Part shown: one piece after another, positions 51,400 through 61,290 of the stretch | Numbering within the stretch: position 1 is the first letter of the stretch | Layout of the letters: each line of letters starts with the position of its first letter | Assembly (NCBI RefSeq): GCF_900541275.1 | Contig: NZ_UQJH01000008.1 | Coordinates: 1-64,000 of the forward strand | DNA: 64,000 bases | Source of the DNA: an uncultured Porphyromonas sp. | Lineage (GTDB): Bacteria > Bacteroidota > Bacteroidia > Bacteroidales > Porphyromonadaceae | Direction: 5' to 3' | Made by a program: the position numbers and the translations under genes | The notes under the pieces: generated by a model | The model's database searches: none | Told to the model about the DNA's origin: nothing | What the model saw: the letters and a program-made list of their open reading frames with translations, nothing else

Positions 51400-52902
51400 A
51401 TGACTACACAGAATATCCTATCTAAGGCGCTGGCGACGATGCTCGCCCTCGTGCCGGTGACACTCCTGACGACCAGCTGCGATAAATTCCTCGACATACA
51501 GCCCAAGGGCACGATGCCCAAGGAGGTGCTCTTCCGGGATGAGCAGGGATTTAAGGATGCGCTCTACGGCATCTACGCCTCCATGGCGGATGCGTCTCTC
51601 TATGGGGGCAACCTCACCTATGGCTTTGTCGACAAGCTGGGGCAGATGTTTATGTACAATAATACCGAGAATGAGGATACCTATATCCTCCGGTATGATT
51701 ACATGAATCTGAAGGTACGTCCGACGATCGACCAGATCTGGACCAATCAGTACGCAGTGATCTCGTATGTCAATGAGCTGATCGATGCCTATGAGACTAC
51801 GGATCTCAAGGGGAGCACCCTCGATATGATCGGGGGCGAAGCGTATGCACTGCGGGCATTCCTCCACTTTGACCTGCTCCGTCTCTATACAGCCGACTAT
51901 GCTCAGCGTGCGGGACAGAGTGGCATCCCCTATGCCTACAAGGCCGACCTGCAGAATAAGCAGCTCTACTCCATCAAGGACAGCTATAAGAATATCCTTG
52001 CCGACCTCGACAAGGCAGAGAAGCTCCTTGCCTCGGATGTCAGCCTCTACCTGCCGATGGGCACCTCCGTCGATGTCTACTTAGACGAGCGGTATGCGCA
52101 CCTCAATAAGTACGCCGTCTCGGCACTCAAGGCGCGTATCTATTACACGATGGGAGACCTCACGGAGGCAGCCGCCTACGCCCGCAAGGTCATTGATGCC
52201 ACCGCCACCACTGCCGATGCACCGGAGGGGACGATGAAGCTCAGGCTGGCCGAGAAGGGCGACTTCGAGAGAGTGAAGCGCTATCCGGCTCAGGGAGAGC
52301 TGCTCTTCGGTCTCTATGCGCCTCGTATAGCGAAGACCGTCTACGAGACCTTCCTCCAGAATACCACCTCCGGCAGCTTCACCGAGGCGAGGACGGACCT
52401 CAAGGAGCTCTACGAGACGGACAAGTTTACCGCCACCAGCGTAGACCTGCGGTATGGGCTTTACTACAAGGAGCTCTCCGGTGGACTCACTGCATTTACC
52501 CGCCTGCTGTCCAATGAGGCTGAGCTGAATAAGGGAGACTTTGAGGGTCTGACCCTGATCCGCCTGCCGGAAATGTACTACATACTCTCCGAGTGTCTCT
52601 ACGACAGCGACCGCACCCAGTCTCTTGAGCTGCTCAATGCCGTCCGCAAGAGCCGCGGCCTCGCCGAGATCGATCCGGCTAAGGTGGACACCAAGGAGAA
52701 GTACATCAGCGAGATGATGCGAGAGCGGATGCGCGAGATGCCGGGCGAGGGACAGATCTTCTTTGCCTACAAGCACTACAACCTGCCGATCCTCGACCGT
52801 AGAGGCAAGGAGTCCATCCCGGCCTCTAATGAGATCTACATCCTCCCGTGGCCGGAGAAGGAGAGAGAATTTGGCTTCACCGCTGAGACCAATAAGAAAT
52901 GA
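51400..52902 (+). CDS. SusD/RagB-type lipoprotein
   Basis: A 500-residue surface lipoprotein that caps the SusC channel and binds ligand. The lipobox is LLTTSC, followed by the SusD start DKFLDIQPKGTMPKEVLF and DEQGFKDALYGIYASMAD. Four TPR-like helical pairs support the fold, and the C-terminal part holds EMYYILSECLYDSDRTQSLE and IYILPWPEKEREFG. It begins 4 bases after susC and overlaps the DUF4843 gene by 4 bases. Confidence 0.95.
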   Translation: MTTQNILSKALATMLALVPVTLLTTSCDKFLDIQPKGTMPKEVLFRDEQGFKDALYGIYASMADASLYGGNLTYGFVDKLGQMFMYNNTENEDTYILRYDYMNLKVRPTIDQIWTNQYAVISYVNELIDAYETTDLKGSTLDMIGGEAYALRAFLHFDLLRLYTADYAQRAGQSGIPYAYKADLQNKQLYSIKDSYKNILADLDKAEKLLASDVSLYLPMGTSVDVYLDERYAHLNKYAVSALKARIYYTMGDLTEAAAYARKVIDATATTADAPEGTMKLRLAEKGDFERVKRYPAQGELLFGLYAPRIAKTVYETFLQNTTSGSFTEARTDLKELYETDKFTATSVDLRYGLYYKELSGGLTAFTRLLSNEAELNKGDFEGLTLIRLPEMYYILSECLYDSDRTQSLELLNAVRKSRGLAEIDPAKVDTKEKYISEMMRERMREMPGEGQIFFAYKHYNLPILDRRGKESIPASNEIYILPWPEKEREFGFTAETNKK

Positions 52903-53675
52903 GACAAAAGGATTATCTTATGAGAAGCGCCATACGACTGCTCGCCCCACTCGCCCTCCTCGGGCTGCTTGGCACGAGCTGCAATAGGATCACATACGAG
53001 GGGGACTTCACCCCCGATGGTCAGTACATCGGCTCCTCAGCCATTTACTTTGACCACAAGCAACAGGCTGACACGCTGCAAGCTTATTCCTTCGGACCAC
53101 TTCCTGCAGAGGTGGAGACGCATATAGTCAAGATTCCTCTACGCATCGTCGGTGATATCCCCACCAAGGACCTTACCTATCACGTCGAGGCAGACCCTGA
53201 GGCATCTACCGCCCGGTCAGGGGCACACTATACGCCCATAGAGACGTCCTACCACTTCCGCTCCGGTGCGGTGACTGATACACTCCGAGTCGAGCTACTC
53301 CGAAGTGGCATATCACCGGAGGAGTCAGAGGCTCTACGACTTGTGCTGAGACTCAAGTCCAGTGAGGATCTGAAGATCGCCTTTGAGTCAGACAACCTCC
53401 AGGTGATCACCTTCGACAACTATGTTGCGGAGCCCTACTGGTGGGTCTACTACACCTATTATTTTGGTCCCTACCACCGTCTTAAGTACCTCAAGCTGCT
53501 GGAGTACTACGACAGCGACCCGGCAGTACTGGAGGCAGCACTCAGTGATCCAAAAAAGAGCGTCAAGCTTTTTGTCAATTTCAAGAAGGTGTATGATTAC
53601 TTCAAGGCCCACCCCGAGCTGGAGGTGCCACTACCGGACCTTGATCCATCTACATCCATTAGCTTCGAGGAGTAA
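52899..53675 (+). CDS. DUF4843 family lipoprotein
   Basis: A 258-residue protein, or 251 from the ATG at 52920 (MRSAIRLLAPLALLGLLGTS). The lipobox is LLGTSC. DUF4843 features include the beta-rich block AIYFDHKQQADTLQAYSFGP and the aromatic stretch YVAEPYWWVYYTYYFGPYHR. Its function is unknown, but the family is nearly always found in SusCD operons with PKD-like and metalloprotease genes, as here. The first ATG overlaps the susD stop (ATGA), favouring coupled translation. Confidence 0.88.
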   Translation: MRQKDYLMRSAIRLLAPLALLGLLGTSCNRITYEGDFTPDGQYIGSSAIYFDHKQQADTLQAYSFGPLPAEVETHIVKIPLRIVGDIPTKDLTYHVEADPEASTARSGAHYTPIETSYHFRSGAVTDTLRVELLRSGISPEESEALRLVLRLKSSEDLKIAFESDNLQVITFDNYVAEPYWWVYYTYYFGPYHRLKYLKLLEYYDSDPAVLEAALSDPKKSVKLFVNFKKVYDYFKAHPELEVPLPDLDPSTSISFEE

Positions 53676-53681
53676 TTAATT

Positions 53682-55157
53682 ATGACACACACTATATATA
53701 GGATCTCCCGGATTATCCTGCCGGGACTACTGACCTGCTCGCTGCTCACCTCGTGCTTCAAGGACCACTCGACCGACCCGGAGCAGCCTGTCACCGAGAT
53801 CACAACCTCTGAGCAACTCAAGGAGGTCTACACTGCCGATGAGGGGCGACTGCTGGAGATACCGGCACCCAAGCTGACACTCAATGGTCCATCCAAGGAT
53901 GTCAAGTACTCTTGGGAGGTGGGCTATGAGGAGGTATCGACGGAGCCAACGCTCAAGTATCACTGCTCCAAGGCGGGTCTCTATCCGGTGCGCCTCCTGA
54001 TCTCCAATGGCGAGACAACTCTCGTCCAGCGATCCACGATCAACGTACAGTACCGCTTCCGCCAGGGGCTCTACCTCCTCGGTGAGGAGAGCGATGCTGC
54101 CACGATCGGCTTTGTGGAGCCCTCGCAGCCCGACAAGGAAGTGGACTACGATGTGCTGACGCTCAATAATCCTGCCGGCACGTTTGTAGGGACACCCCAC
54201 GATCTCGCCTTTGTGACCAATGTCACTTATGGCTATAAGGGCTTCCTACTCGCCTGTGGCAGCAACCTCTATATGATCGAGCCTGATCAGATGGAGCTTG
54301 CCACGACTCTGCCCCTAAAGTCGGAGATCACCACCCTACAGGGTACATGGGCGGACTCCAAGGGACAATTTTTCTACAACGGCAGGTTCGGAGACTTCAA
54401 TATCAGTACACAAGATGCTTTCAACAGCGACCTTAAGTCAATCGCGTCGAAGCTGGGCATCGCACGGGAGAAGCTCAGCCTGGCTCCTATGACCGCCTCT
54501 TGGCTCACCGACAAGGATGACCCGAAGAAGATCGACGGCTATCTCGCCTACGATAACGGAGCTGAGAAGATCGTGGCGAAATACAAGGAGGCGCTGACCA
54601 AGTACAGTGTCTGGTTCCCCGACGAGACAAAGGGCTACAGCCTGACCCACATGGTCCTTACCGGGGACCGGCTACGGGTGACACTCTTCCTCAAGAGCAA
54701 GAGCGACGAGACGATCAAGCATCTGCTGATCAATCCGGGTACTCACAATGTAGCAAAGGCTAAGCGAGTCCGAGAGGAGGTCCTCCTCTCCAAGGAGGTG
54801 CCTGCTGAGGCTCACCTCGATGCCTCTTCTGTGATGACCTCTGCCCCGACGCGGAACTTAGTCTTCTACAGCGGTGCTGACGGCAGCGGCATCTATGCCT
54901 ACAACACCATGTCGCAGGGCAACTTCCCCACCACCCCCCTCATCTCACTCAGCAAGGACGAGGTGGTAGTCGATATGGTGGTGGACAAGGATGACCACTT
55001 CCTCTACATTGCCCTGAATAGTCGGTCGGGCTCCACCTCGAGCATCCGGCAGATAGACCTGACTAAGGACAGCTACCCCGTTGTACGCGAGTGGAAGGAC
55101 CTTCGCCTCCCCATCACTGCCATCGCACTCCGCGAGGATTACCCGATCAATAACTAA
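53682..55157 (+). CDS. PKD-like family lipoprotein
   Basis: A 491-residue lipoprotein with lipobox SLLTSC and then a PKD-like Ig domain (about 50-125, including KYSWEVGYEEVSTEPTLKYH). Beyond it is a long beta-rich region with repeating strands (LYLLGEESDAATIGFVEP, DEVVVDMVVDKDDHFLYIAL) that may form a propeller. It starts 6 bases after the DUF4843 gene. The family commonly accompanies SusCD / DUF4843 / zinc-metalloprotease operons. A surface ligand-binding role is inferred. Confidence 0.85.
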   Translation: MTHTIYRISRIILPGLLTCSLLTSCFKDHSTDPEQPVTEITTSEQLKEVYTADEGRLLEIPAPKLTLNGPSKDVKYSWEVGYEEVSTEPTLKYHCSKAGLYPVRLLISNGETTLVQRSTINVQYRFRQGLYLLGEESDAATIGFVEPSQPDKEVDYDVLTLNNPAGTFVGTPHDLAFVTNVTYGYKGFLLACGSNLYMIEPDQMELATTLPLKSEITTLQGTWADSKGQFFYNGRFGDFNISTQDAFNSDLKSIASKLGIAREKLSLAPMTASWLTDKDDPKKIDGYLAYDNGAEKIVAKYKEALTKYSVWFPDETKGYSLTHMVLTGDRLRVTLFLKSKSDETIKHLLINPGTHNVAKAKRVREEVLLSKEVPAEAHLDASSVMTSAPTRNLVFYSGADGSGIYAYNTMSQGNFPTTPLISLSKDEVVVDMVVDKDDHFLYIALNSRSGSTSSIRQIDLTKDSYPVVREWKDLRLPITAIALREDYPINN

Positions 55158-55180
55158 TACAAGACTGCAAAGGAACAGAC

Positions 55181-57691
55181 ATGCACTCAACCCCTAAGAT
55201 CCCAGTGGAGCGATGGATGCGGAGACTACTACTGCTCACGCTCCTACCGATGCTGGGACTGGCACCCATCCACGAGTCTTACGCCAAGACAAGCAAGGAT
55301 AAGTATAGTCAGCTCTTCAGAGACAAGAAGGTCGAGACCGTCAAGGGTGGCCTCGTCACCCTCCACAAAGTGGAAGACAAGCTCTACATGGAGCTGCCCA
55401 TCTCGGAGATCGGGCGGGATATGCTCCTCGGAGCTACGCTCTCCAGTGTCTCTGACGGATCGATCCTCACGATAGGCGACCGCAGCGAGGAGCCCCTGCT
55501 GATGCGCTTCGAGCTGCAAGACAGCACCGTGGTGGTCAAGAAAAATAACACGATCGTCTACTCCAAGGAGGCAGACGAGCCGATGAAGCAGGCGCTCGCC
55601 CTCAGCTACCGCGACCCCTCCGTAGCGGCCTACTCCGTCCTCGCCTTCACACCGGACAGCAGCGCAGTGGTCTTCGACGCCACCTCTCTGATGGCGCGCG
55701 AGAGCACACTCGTGCGGGTGATCCCGAAGGAGTCCGGCGACCTCAAGCTGAGCGCCTCACCGGTCTCCTCCCTCTCCTTCATCAAGGGCATGAAGTCCTA
55801 TGAGGACAATGCTCAGGTGCGTGTGGAGCTTAACTACAAGCTCTCCGCCACCTTCCTCGGCATGGTCTCCGTGGCGAGCGATGTGCCGACGACGGTCGAG
55901 GCGACCTTTACCCTGCTCCGACTGCCGGAGGAGACGATGCCGATACGCATCGCCGACACCCGCGTCGGGACCTTCACCACCGGGCGGCTTAATTTCTCCA
56001 CTCTCAAGGACAAGACCGACAACATCTACATCGCCCACCGACAGCGGCTCGAGCCGGCAGACTCCGCCACCTACGCCTCCGGTGGACTCTCCAAGCCCAA
56101 GGAGCCGATCGTCCTCTATCTCGATCCCGCATTCCCCGAGGAGTGGAAGCAGCCGATCCGAGACGGTATCCTGGCGTGGAATACATCCTTTGAGAAGATC
56201 GGATTTAAGGACGCCATCGAGGTAAGGGACTTCCCCGACCCCTCTACCGGCTTTGATCCGGACAATCTCAAGTACTCCTGCATCCGCTACATCCCCAATC
56301 AGGGAGAGAATGCCTACGCCCCCTCGTGGGTCGACCCGAGGACGGGAGAGATCATCAGCTCGACACTCTTCATCTTCAATAACATCGAGCAGCTCTTCTA
56401 CAAGTGGTACTTCACCCAGAGTGCCCTTGTAGACCCCTCGATCCGCAACTTCCCTCTCCCTAAGGAGAAGCGGGATGCGATGCTCACCTTCTCCGTCAAG
56501 CACGAGATGGGGCACATCCTCGGTCTGTCGCACAATATGATCGCCACGGCGGCTGTCCCGACCGACTCCCTCAGGAGCGCCTCCTACGTACAAGCTCACG
56601 GTGTCACCCCGAGCATCATGGACTATGTCCGGCTCAATTATGTGGCACAGCCGGGGGACAATGTCCCAATGACCCTCCCCGAGATCGGTCCTTACGATGA
56701 TTATGTGGTCGAGTGGCTCTACCGCTACTTCCCCCTCTTCTCACAGGACATCTACGCTCAGGCAGAGGTGCTGGAGAAGTTTGTCTCCTCCAAGGCAAAT
56801 GACCCGATCTACCGCTACCTCCCGGAGCAGACCAATGTCTACGATCCGCGGGTTATCTCGGGCGACCTGGGAGACGACCCGATCAAGAGCAGCGACTATG
56901 GGATGAAAAATCTCGCCCGCATCTCTCACGACTTCCCCAAGTGGATCACCGATGACGAGGACACCCGCAAGAAGGATAAGCTGGACCTCGCCATCTCACA
57001 GACCTTCCACTCCCTCGTGAAGAACGTGATGCACCAGATCGGTGGCATCTACGTCAATCCCTCGATCCCCGACGCGGAGCACCCCATCTACACCGTGCTC
57101 CCCCGCGAGACTCAGAGAGCCTCACTCAAGTGGGTGGTGGACCAGATCAAGGACTTTGACAAGTATGCCAATCGAGAGCTTGAGTGCAGGAGTCAGATCC
57201 GCATCAGCTACTACGATCAGCTCTACGAGTTTCTGATCAATGACCTCTACAACACCCGTATGCGCGTCCTCACGGCCGAGCACCTCGTCCCCGGCAGCTA
57301 CTCTCAGCAGGAGTACTTCGAGGACCTGACGAAGGAGGTCTTTGCCTCGCTCACCGAGCATCGCGACCCCACCCGAGCAGAGATCCTTCTGCAGAGAGGG
57401 TTCATCAACCTCGGTCGGGCGGTAGTCACCGACACCAAGGTCCCCACCGTGATGGTCCCCACAGCACTCAAGGGGTACCGCTCCGAGGTCTCCTTCGGTG
57501 ACCCGACCCGAAGCCCCTACCCTCAGATCCGGCTGGAGGACATCGACCGGTCGAGCATCTACTTCTTCGCCGCACTCGAGAGACTGCGTCCCGAGCTGGA
57601 GAAAGCGGAGAAGTGGGCCAAGAGCCCCGAGGCCAAGGCCCACTACAGCGTGCTGCTCTTCAAGACCAATAAAGCACTGAAAGGAGAGTAA
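55181..57691 (+). CDS. Zinc-dependent metalloprotease (DUF5117/DUF4953 type), first copy
   Basis: An 836-residue exported protease. A signal peptide (about 1-35, MRRLLLLTLLPMLGLAPIHE inside) precedes a large N-terminal domain of the DUF5118/5117 type and a metzincin-like catalytic domain. The zinc motif HEMGHILGLSHN starts at H441, with catalytic E442. The Met-turn-like segment is PSIMDYVRLNYVAQ. It follows the PKD-like gene by 23 bases and is followed, after 3 bases, by a paralogue with the same layout. Extracytoplasmic proteolysis linked to SusCD uptake is the likely role; the substrate is unknown. Confidence 0.92.
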   Translation: MHSTPKIPVERWMRRLLLLTLLPMLGLAPIHESYAKTSKDKYSQLFRDKKVETVKGGLVTLHKVEDKLYMELPISEIGRDMLLGATLSSVSDGSILTIGDRSEEPLLMRFELQDSTVVVKKNNTIVYSKEADEPMKQALALSYRDPSVAAYSVLAFTPDSSAVVFDATSLMARESTLVRVIPKESGDLKLSASPVSSLSFIKGMKSYEDNAQVRVELNYKLSATFLGMVSVASDVPTTVEATFTLLRLPEETMPIRIADTRVGTFTTGRLNFSTLKDKTDNIYIAHRQRLEPADSATYASGGLSKPKEPIVLYLDPAFPEEWKQPIRDGILAWNTSFEKIGFKDAIEVRDFPDPSTGFDPDNLKYSCIRYIPNQGENAYAPSWVDPRTGEIISSTLFIFNNIEQLFYKWYFTQSALVDPSIRNFPLPKEKRDAMLTFSVKHEMGHILGLSHNMIATAAVPTDSLRSASYVQAHGVTPSIMDYVRLNYVAQPGDNVPMTLPEIGPYDDYVVEWLYRYFPLFSQDIYAQAEVLEKFVSSKANDPIYRYLPEQTNVYDPRVISGDLGDDPIKSSDYGMKNLARISHDFPKWITDDEDTRKKDKLDLAISQTFHSLVKNVMHQIGGIYVNPSIPDAEHPIYTVLPRETQRASLKWVVDQIKDFDKYANRELECRSQIRISYYDQLYEFLINDLYNTRMRVLTAEHLVPGSYSQQEYFEDLTKEVFASLTEHRDPTRAEILLQRGFINLGRAVVTDTKVPTVMVPTALKGYRSEVSFGDPTRSPYPQIRLEDIDRSSIYFFAALERLRPELEKAEKWAKSPEAKAHYSVLLFKTNKALKGE

Positions 57692-57694
57692 CCC

Positions 57695-60295
57695 ATGAGA
57701 CGACATCATCCCATCCTAATACTACTCCTCATCCTCACCGGCGTGCTGAGCAGTCCCACGGCCGAGGCGCAGATCCTCCGATCAAAGCGCGCTGTGGCTC
57801 GTGAGCGACAGGAGCAGCGTATGCGGGAGCAGACCAAGTCCCCCTACGAGCGCTTCTTCACGACGGACACCACCTCGATGAGGTCTGCTCAGGGACCCTT
57901 CTTATCCCTTCACCTCAAGGAGAAGCAGCTCTATATGGAGCTCCCGAGTGAGTCCTTCGGTGAGGAGATGCTGATCGCAGCCACGGTATCGGACATCTCC
58001 AACCCCCAGCTCGGACTCCCCGGCTTCAAGAATAGCGGACCTATCCCGATCCGCTTCATCCAGAAAGACAGTGTCGTCGTCATGGAGGTGGTAAATAATG
58101 ACCTCCTCTATGACCCGACCGACAAGTCGGCCCTGGTCAAGAATATCCAGAAGAGCTACACCAACGTGTCGCTGCACAAGTTCCCCATCACGGGACTCAG
58201 CAGCGACGGCAAGTCTGTCCTCTTCGATGTCACCGACTTCTTCCTCAATGAGCAGCGCTTCTTCGACGCACTGGTCTCCGAGGTGGGCTCTTACCGACTC
58301 TCCAGCAGCCCGCGACCCGACCTCTCGAGCTTCACCTCCGTGAAGTCCTTTGAGACCAATGCCACCGTAGGCGTCGAGCGCACCTCCTACGTGACGCTCA
58401 CCAATAGCAGGGGCAAGGGACTGGAGGACTACCCGACCACATACAGCGTCACCTACTCCCTCCTCCGCCTGCCGGCCGTGCCGATGACACCGAGACTGAG
58501 TGACACGAGGGTCAATTTCTTCCTCACGGAGAAGGACATCCTCCGGAGCGACAATCACCAGATCGAGACGGTCAATTTCATCCGCCGCTGGCGGCTCGAG
58601 CCGGTCGATATGGAGGCCCTTAAGAGGGGCGAACTGACCGAGGTCAAGAAGCCCATCGTCTACTATGTCGATGACAACTTCCCCGAGCGCTGGAGAGCCG
58701 GGATCAAGGCCGGTGTGCTGAGGTGGAATAAGGCCTTTGAGCGCATCGGACTCAAGGACGTCGTGCAGGTGAGAGACTTCCCCAAGGACGACCCGGAGTT
58801 TGACCCCGACAACCTGAAGTACTCCTGCATCCGCTACGTCCCGGTCGGCATCGAGAATGCCATGGGTCCCTCCTGGTACGATCCCCGCACGGGCGAGATC
58901 ATCAATGCCTCCGTCATGGTCTACAGCAATGTGATCAAGACGCTCAACAACTGGCGCTTCGTCCAGACGGCACAGCTCGACCCCGCAGTCCGTAGCAAGG
59001 TACTCTCCGACTCCCTCCTCACCGAATCGCTGGAGTATGTGATCGCCCACGAAGTGGGTCACACCCTCGGCCTGATGCACAATATGGCCGCCTCAGCCGC
59101 CTACTCCGTCGACTCGCTTCGGTCGCCCTCCTTTACCCATAAGTACGGCACCACACCCAGTATTATGGACTATGCGCGATGGAATTATGTGGCCCAACGG
59201 GAGGACAAAGGGGTCTCCCTCGACCCGCCCTACCTTGGTGCCTTTGACTACTACGCCATCGAGTGGGGGTATAAGGTCTTCCCGGAGCTGGAGGACAATT
59301 TCTTTGCCGAGAGCAAGGAGCTCCAGAAGTATGTCTCCCGCCATGAGGGCAATCCGATCTACCGCTATGGCGTGCAACAAGTGGAGAGCCGCCTCGACCC
59401 GACCGCCATCGAGGAGGACCTGAGTGACGACCCGATACGTGCCGGTGAGCTGGGGATGCGCAACCTCATGTACATCACCGAGCACCTCGATGAGTGGATC
59501 ACCGACGACCCGGGAGCTGAGCACCGGGGTGAGCTCTACGAGCAGATCCTGGCGCAGGCCTACGGATACTACCACAATATCTTTATGATGATCCCCGGCA
59601 TCATCCTCCGGCAGACGAGCGAGTCCTCCGGGATACCGAGGCATCAGGTGCTCCCCAAGGAGCGGCAGCGCGAGGCAGCCCTTTGGCTCATAGAGCATGC
59701 GGAGGACTTCCGCAAGCTCGGGCTTGAGAAGCTGGTGGGACACATCCCCTACGCCTCCCTCCGCCCCTTTGACCTCGTGCAGCAGGATCTCCTCAAGATG
59801 ACGATGCTCAATACCGGTAAGCTCGCCATCTCCTATTACTTCGACTCCGACTCCTACTCCCCTATGGAGTATCTGGAGGATGTCTATAGCCATATCTTTG
59901 GCCCGACTCTACGTGGCGCCTCGCACCTCAGCGAGACAGAGATCGCCCTGCAGGAGGCCTTTGTCCGCTACCTCAATGCCTCGCTTCAGTATGGGCTGCA
60001 GAATGTCTACCCCGTCGGGCTTAAGTCTGACGCCCTCAGCCTGAGCTATAAGGCTGACAAGACCGTCTGCAATCACGCCGGAGAGGAGAATGGGCTGCTT
60101 GGCTTCGGCAACGGCAGCGGCTTCCCGGAGCACCTCTGGGCGCAGACCGTCAATATGACCAGCGACTACACTCTGAGCTACGCTCTGAAGGTACGAGACC
60201 TGCTCAAGCGGACCATCCCTCGGACTAGGGATGCCAACCTCCGCGCTCACTACCGACTCCTCCTCGGCCGGCTTGACAAGTCCCTCGACAAGTGA
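57695..60295 (+). CDS. Zinc-dependent metalloprotease (DUF5117/DUF4953 type), second copy
   Basis: An 866-residue paralogue of the preceding protease with signal peptide (MRRHHPILILLLILTGVLSS, cleavage near AEAQI). The zinc motif HEVGHTLGLMHN starts at H452, with catalytic E453, and the Met-turn-like segment is PSIMDYARWNYVAQ. Shared landmarks are LYMELP, DPDNLKYSCIRY and the C-terminal YRLLL region. The two proteins are clearly homologous but well diverged, so the duplication is old. It is the last gene of the SusCD operon; a separate promoter for the next small gene begins 24 bases later. Confidence 0.92.
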   Translation: MRRHHPILILLLILTGVLSSPTAEAQILRSKRAVARERQEQRMREQTKSPYERFFTTDTTSMRSAQGPFLSLHLKEKQLYMELPSESFGEEMLIAATVSDISNPQLGLPGFKNSGPIPIRFIQKDSVVVMEVVNNDLLYDPTDKSALVKNIQKSYTNVSLHKFPITGLSSDGKSVLFDVTDFFLNEQRFFDALVSEVGSYRLSSSPRPDLSSFTSVKSFETNATVGVERTSYVTLTNSRGKGLEDYPTTYSVTYSLLRLPAVPMTPRLSDTRVNFFLTEKDILRSDNHQIETVNFIRRWRLEPVDMEALKRGELTEVKKPIVYYVDDNFPERWRAGIKAGVLRWNKAFERIGLKDVVQVRDFPKDDPEFDPDNLKYSCIRYVPVGIENAMGPSWYDPRTGEIINASVMVYSNVIKTLNNWRFVQTAQLDPAVRSKVLSDSLLTESLEYVIAHEVGHTLGLMHNMAASAAYSVDSLRSPSFTHKYGTTPSIMDYARWNYVAQREDKGVSLDPPYLGAFDYYAIEWGYKVFPELEDNFFAESKELQKYVSRHEGNPIYRYGVQQVESRLDPTAIEEDLSDDPIRAGELGMRNLMYITEHLDEWITDDPGAEHRGELYEQILAQAYGYYHNIFMMIPGIILRQTSESSGIPRHQVLPKERQREAALWLIEHAEDFRKLGLEKLVGHIPYASLRPFDLVQQDLLKMTMLNTGKLAISYYFDSDSYSPMEYLEDVYSHIFGPTLRGASHLSETEIALQEAFVRYLNASLQYGLQNVYPVGLKSDALSLSYKADKTVCNHAGEENGLLGFGNGSGFPEHLWAQTVNMTSDYTLSYALKVRDLLKRTIPRTRDANLRAHYRLLLGRLDKSLDK

Positions 60296-60318
60296 TGAGG
60301 AAAGAGCAGGTAAATGGC

Positions 60319-60326
60319 TAACTTTG
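60319..60326 (+). promoter_or_regulatory. -7 element for the 55-residue gene
   Basis: TAACTTTG, an exact TAnnTTTG match, 37 bases upstream of the ATG at 60363; the leader is A-rich. Confidence 0.6.
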
Positions 60327-60362
60327 CTGAGAACCTTAGTAACCAATTAGAAACAAACCATT

Positions 60363-60530
60363 ATGAGAGCAAATGAGATCAGTAGCGGCCTCTGCCGCCT
60401 CGGAAGATACATCGGTGATGAGTCCATGGAGGGAGGCTGCAAGGCCCTCGTCCTGATGGGCGCCCTCGGCGGGGCCGCCATCACCTCCATCGCCTTTGTC
60501 GTCGGAGGTCTGCTTAGCGATAAGGACTAA
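60363..60530 (+). CDS. 55-residue glycine-rich membrane protein
   Basis: ATG at 60363 opens a 55-codon frame to TAA at 60528-60530. An N-terminal charged segment (MRANEISSGLCRLGRYIGDE) precedes one membrane helix rich in Gly and Ala (ALVLMGALGGAAITSIAFVV), then GGLLSDKD. It has its own -7 element, an A-rich leader and a downstream hairpin, all of which support a real gene. Small-residue spacing (GALGGAA) suggests helix packing. I recognise no family. Confidence 0.7.
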   Translation: MRANEISSGLCRLGRYIGDESMEGGCKALVLMGALGGAAITSIAFVVGGLLSDKD

Positions 60531-60561
60531 GTAGATCTCTGTCTAGAGGTTGTCCCTACAT

Positions 60562-60601
60562 GAGGGCAGCGACCGATCCACAGCGATCCGTCGCTGCCCT
60601 C
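60562..60601. terminator. Hairpin after the 55-residue gene
   Basis: A perfect 12-bp stem GAGGGCAGCGAC / GTCGCTGCCCTC with a 16-base loop; no T-run. Confidence 0.65.
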
Positions 60602-60698
60602 TGACGTATATCGATGATAGAGGGGCAGCACCACCTCTCGATGGTAGGGCACCTATGACTACCTGCTGGATCCATTCGCTAACTTGATCAATAATCGC

Positions 60699-60706
60699 TA
60701 CTTTTG
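60699..60706 (+). promoter_or_regulatory. -7 element for SPOR copy 2
   Basis: TACTTTTG matches TAnnTTTG and lies 43 bases before the ATG at 60750. It is unrelated in sequence to the promoter of copy 1, and no palindrome array precedes it. Confidence 0.6.
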
Positions 60707-60749
60707 TACACACCAAATACGAACAATAACTTTAGACACTATCATTATC

Positions 60750-61223
60750 ATGAAAAAGAATGTACTCGTAGCAGCTCTCGGGCTCCTGCTCGTAGGTAGC
60801 TGCATGACCTCCTGCAAGCCCAAGAAGAGCGCTTACCGCTCAATGTATGAGAAGGCTAAGCAGCATGAGGTGGCCCAGCAGAGCACCTATCCTCAGGAGG
60901 AGCCGATCGTCGTAGCCGACAACTCGGACGTCCGGGAGGAGAAGCTCTCCGTCCCCGAGGGCGAGAGTGCCCCCAATGGCATCCGCACCTTCAGCGTCTG
61001 CATCGGCAGCTTCAAGAACATCACCAACGCCCGCTCACTCCGCGAGCGTATGATCAGTGAGGGATATGGCGAGGCGATCCTGGCTCAGAACGAGTCTGGT
61101 ATGTACCGTGTCCTCGTCACCGGTCACGACACCAAGGAGGCCGCTGTCCGCTCGCGTGATGCAATTATGCAGAAGTACGCGCCCGCCTTCAGCGATGCCT
61201 GGATCGTCCGTCGCGCATACTGA
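60750..61223 (+). CDS. SPOR-domain lipoprotein, copy 2
   Basis: A 157-residue near twin of the protein at 47742 with the same lipobox, linker and C-terminal SPOR domain. Differences are confined to the first about 40 codons, mostly synonymous, with I/V in the signal core and H instead of R in KQHEVAQQ. From 60866 to 61195 it is identical to 47861-48190, followed by one silent change. The flanks are unrelated, so the pair is kept alike by a recent conversion event, or is a duplication whose 5' part alone diverged. The extended start at 60684 overlaps the -7 element and is rejected. Confidence 0.9.
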   Translation: MKKNVLVAALGLLLVGSCMTSCKPKKSAYRSMYEKAKQHEVAQQSTYPQEEPIVVADNSDVREEKLSVPEGESAPNGIRTFSVCIGSFKNITNARSLRERMISEGYGEAILAQNESGMYRVLVTGHDTKEAAVRSRDAIMQKYAPAFSDAWIVRRAY

Positions 61224-61290
61224 CGCCACTAAGCCCAACTTCTGATCCGTAGGAGTATAGGGTTTACCAACGGCTAAAATCAATTGACAC

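Noticed and set aside
47742..61223. Composite transposon bounded by the SPOR copies
   Set aside because: The repeats are intact coding genes with separate promoters and no transposase or inverted ends; gene conversion explains the identity better.
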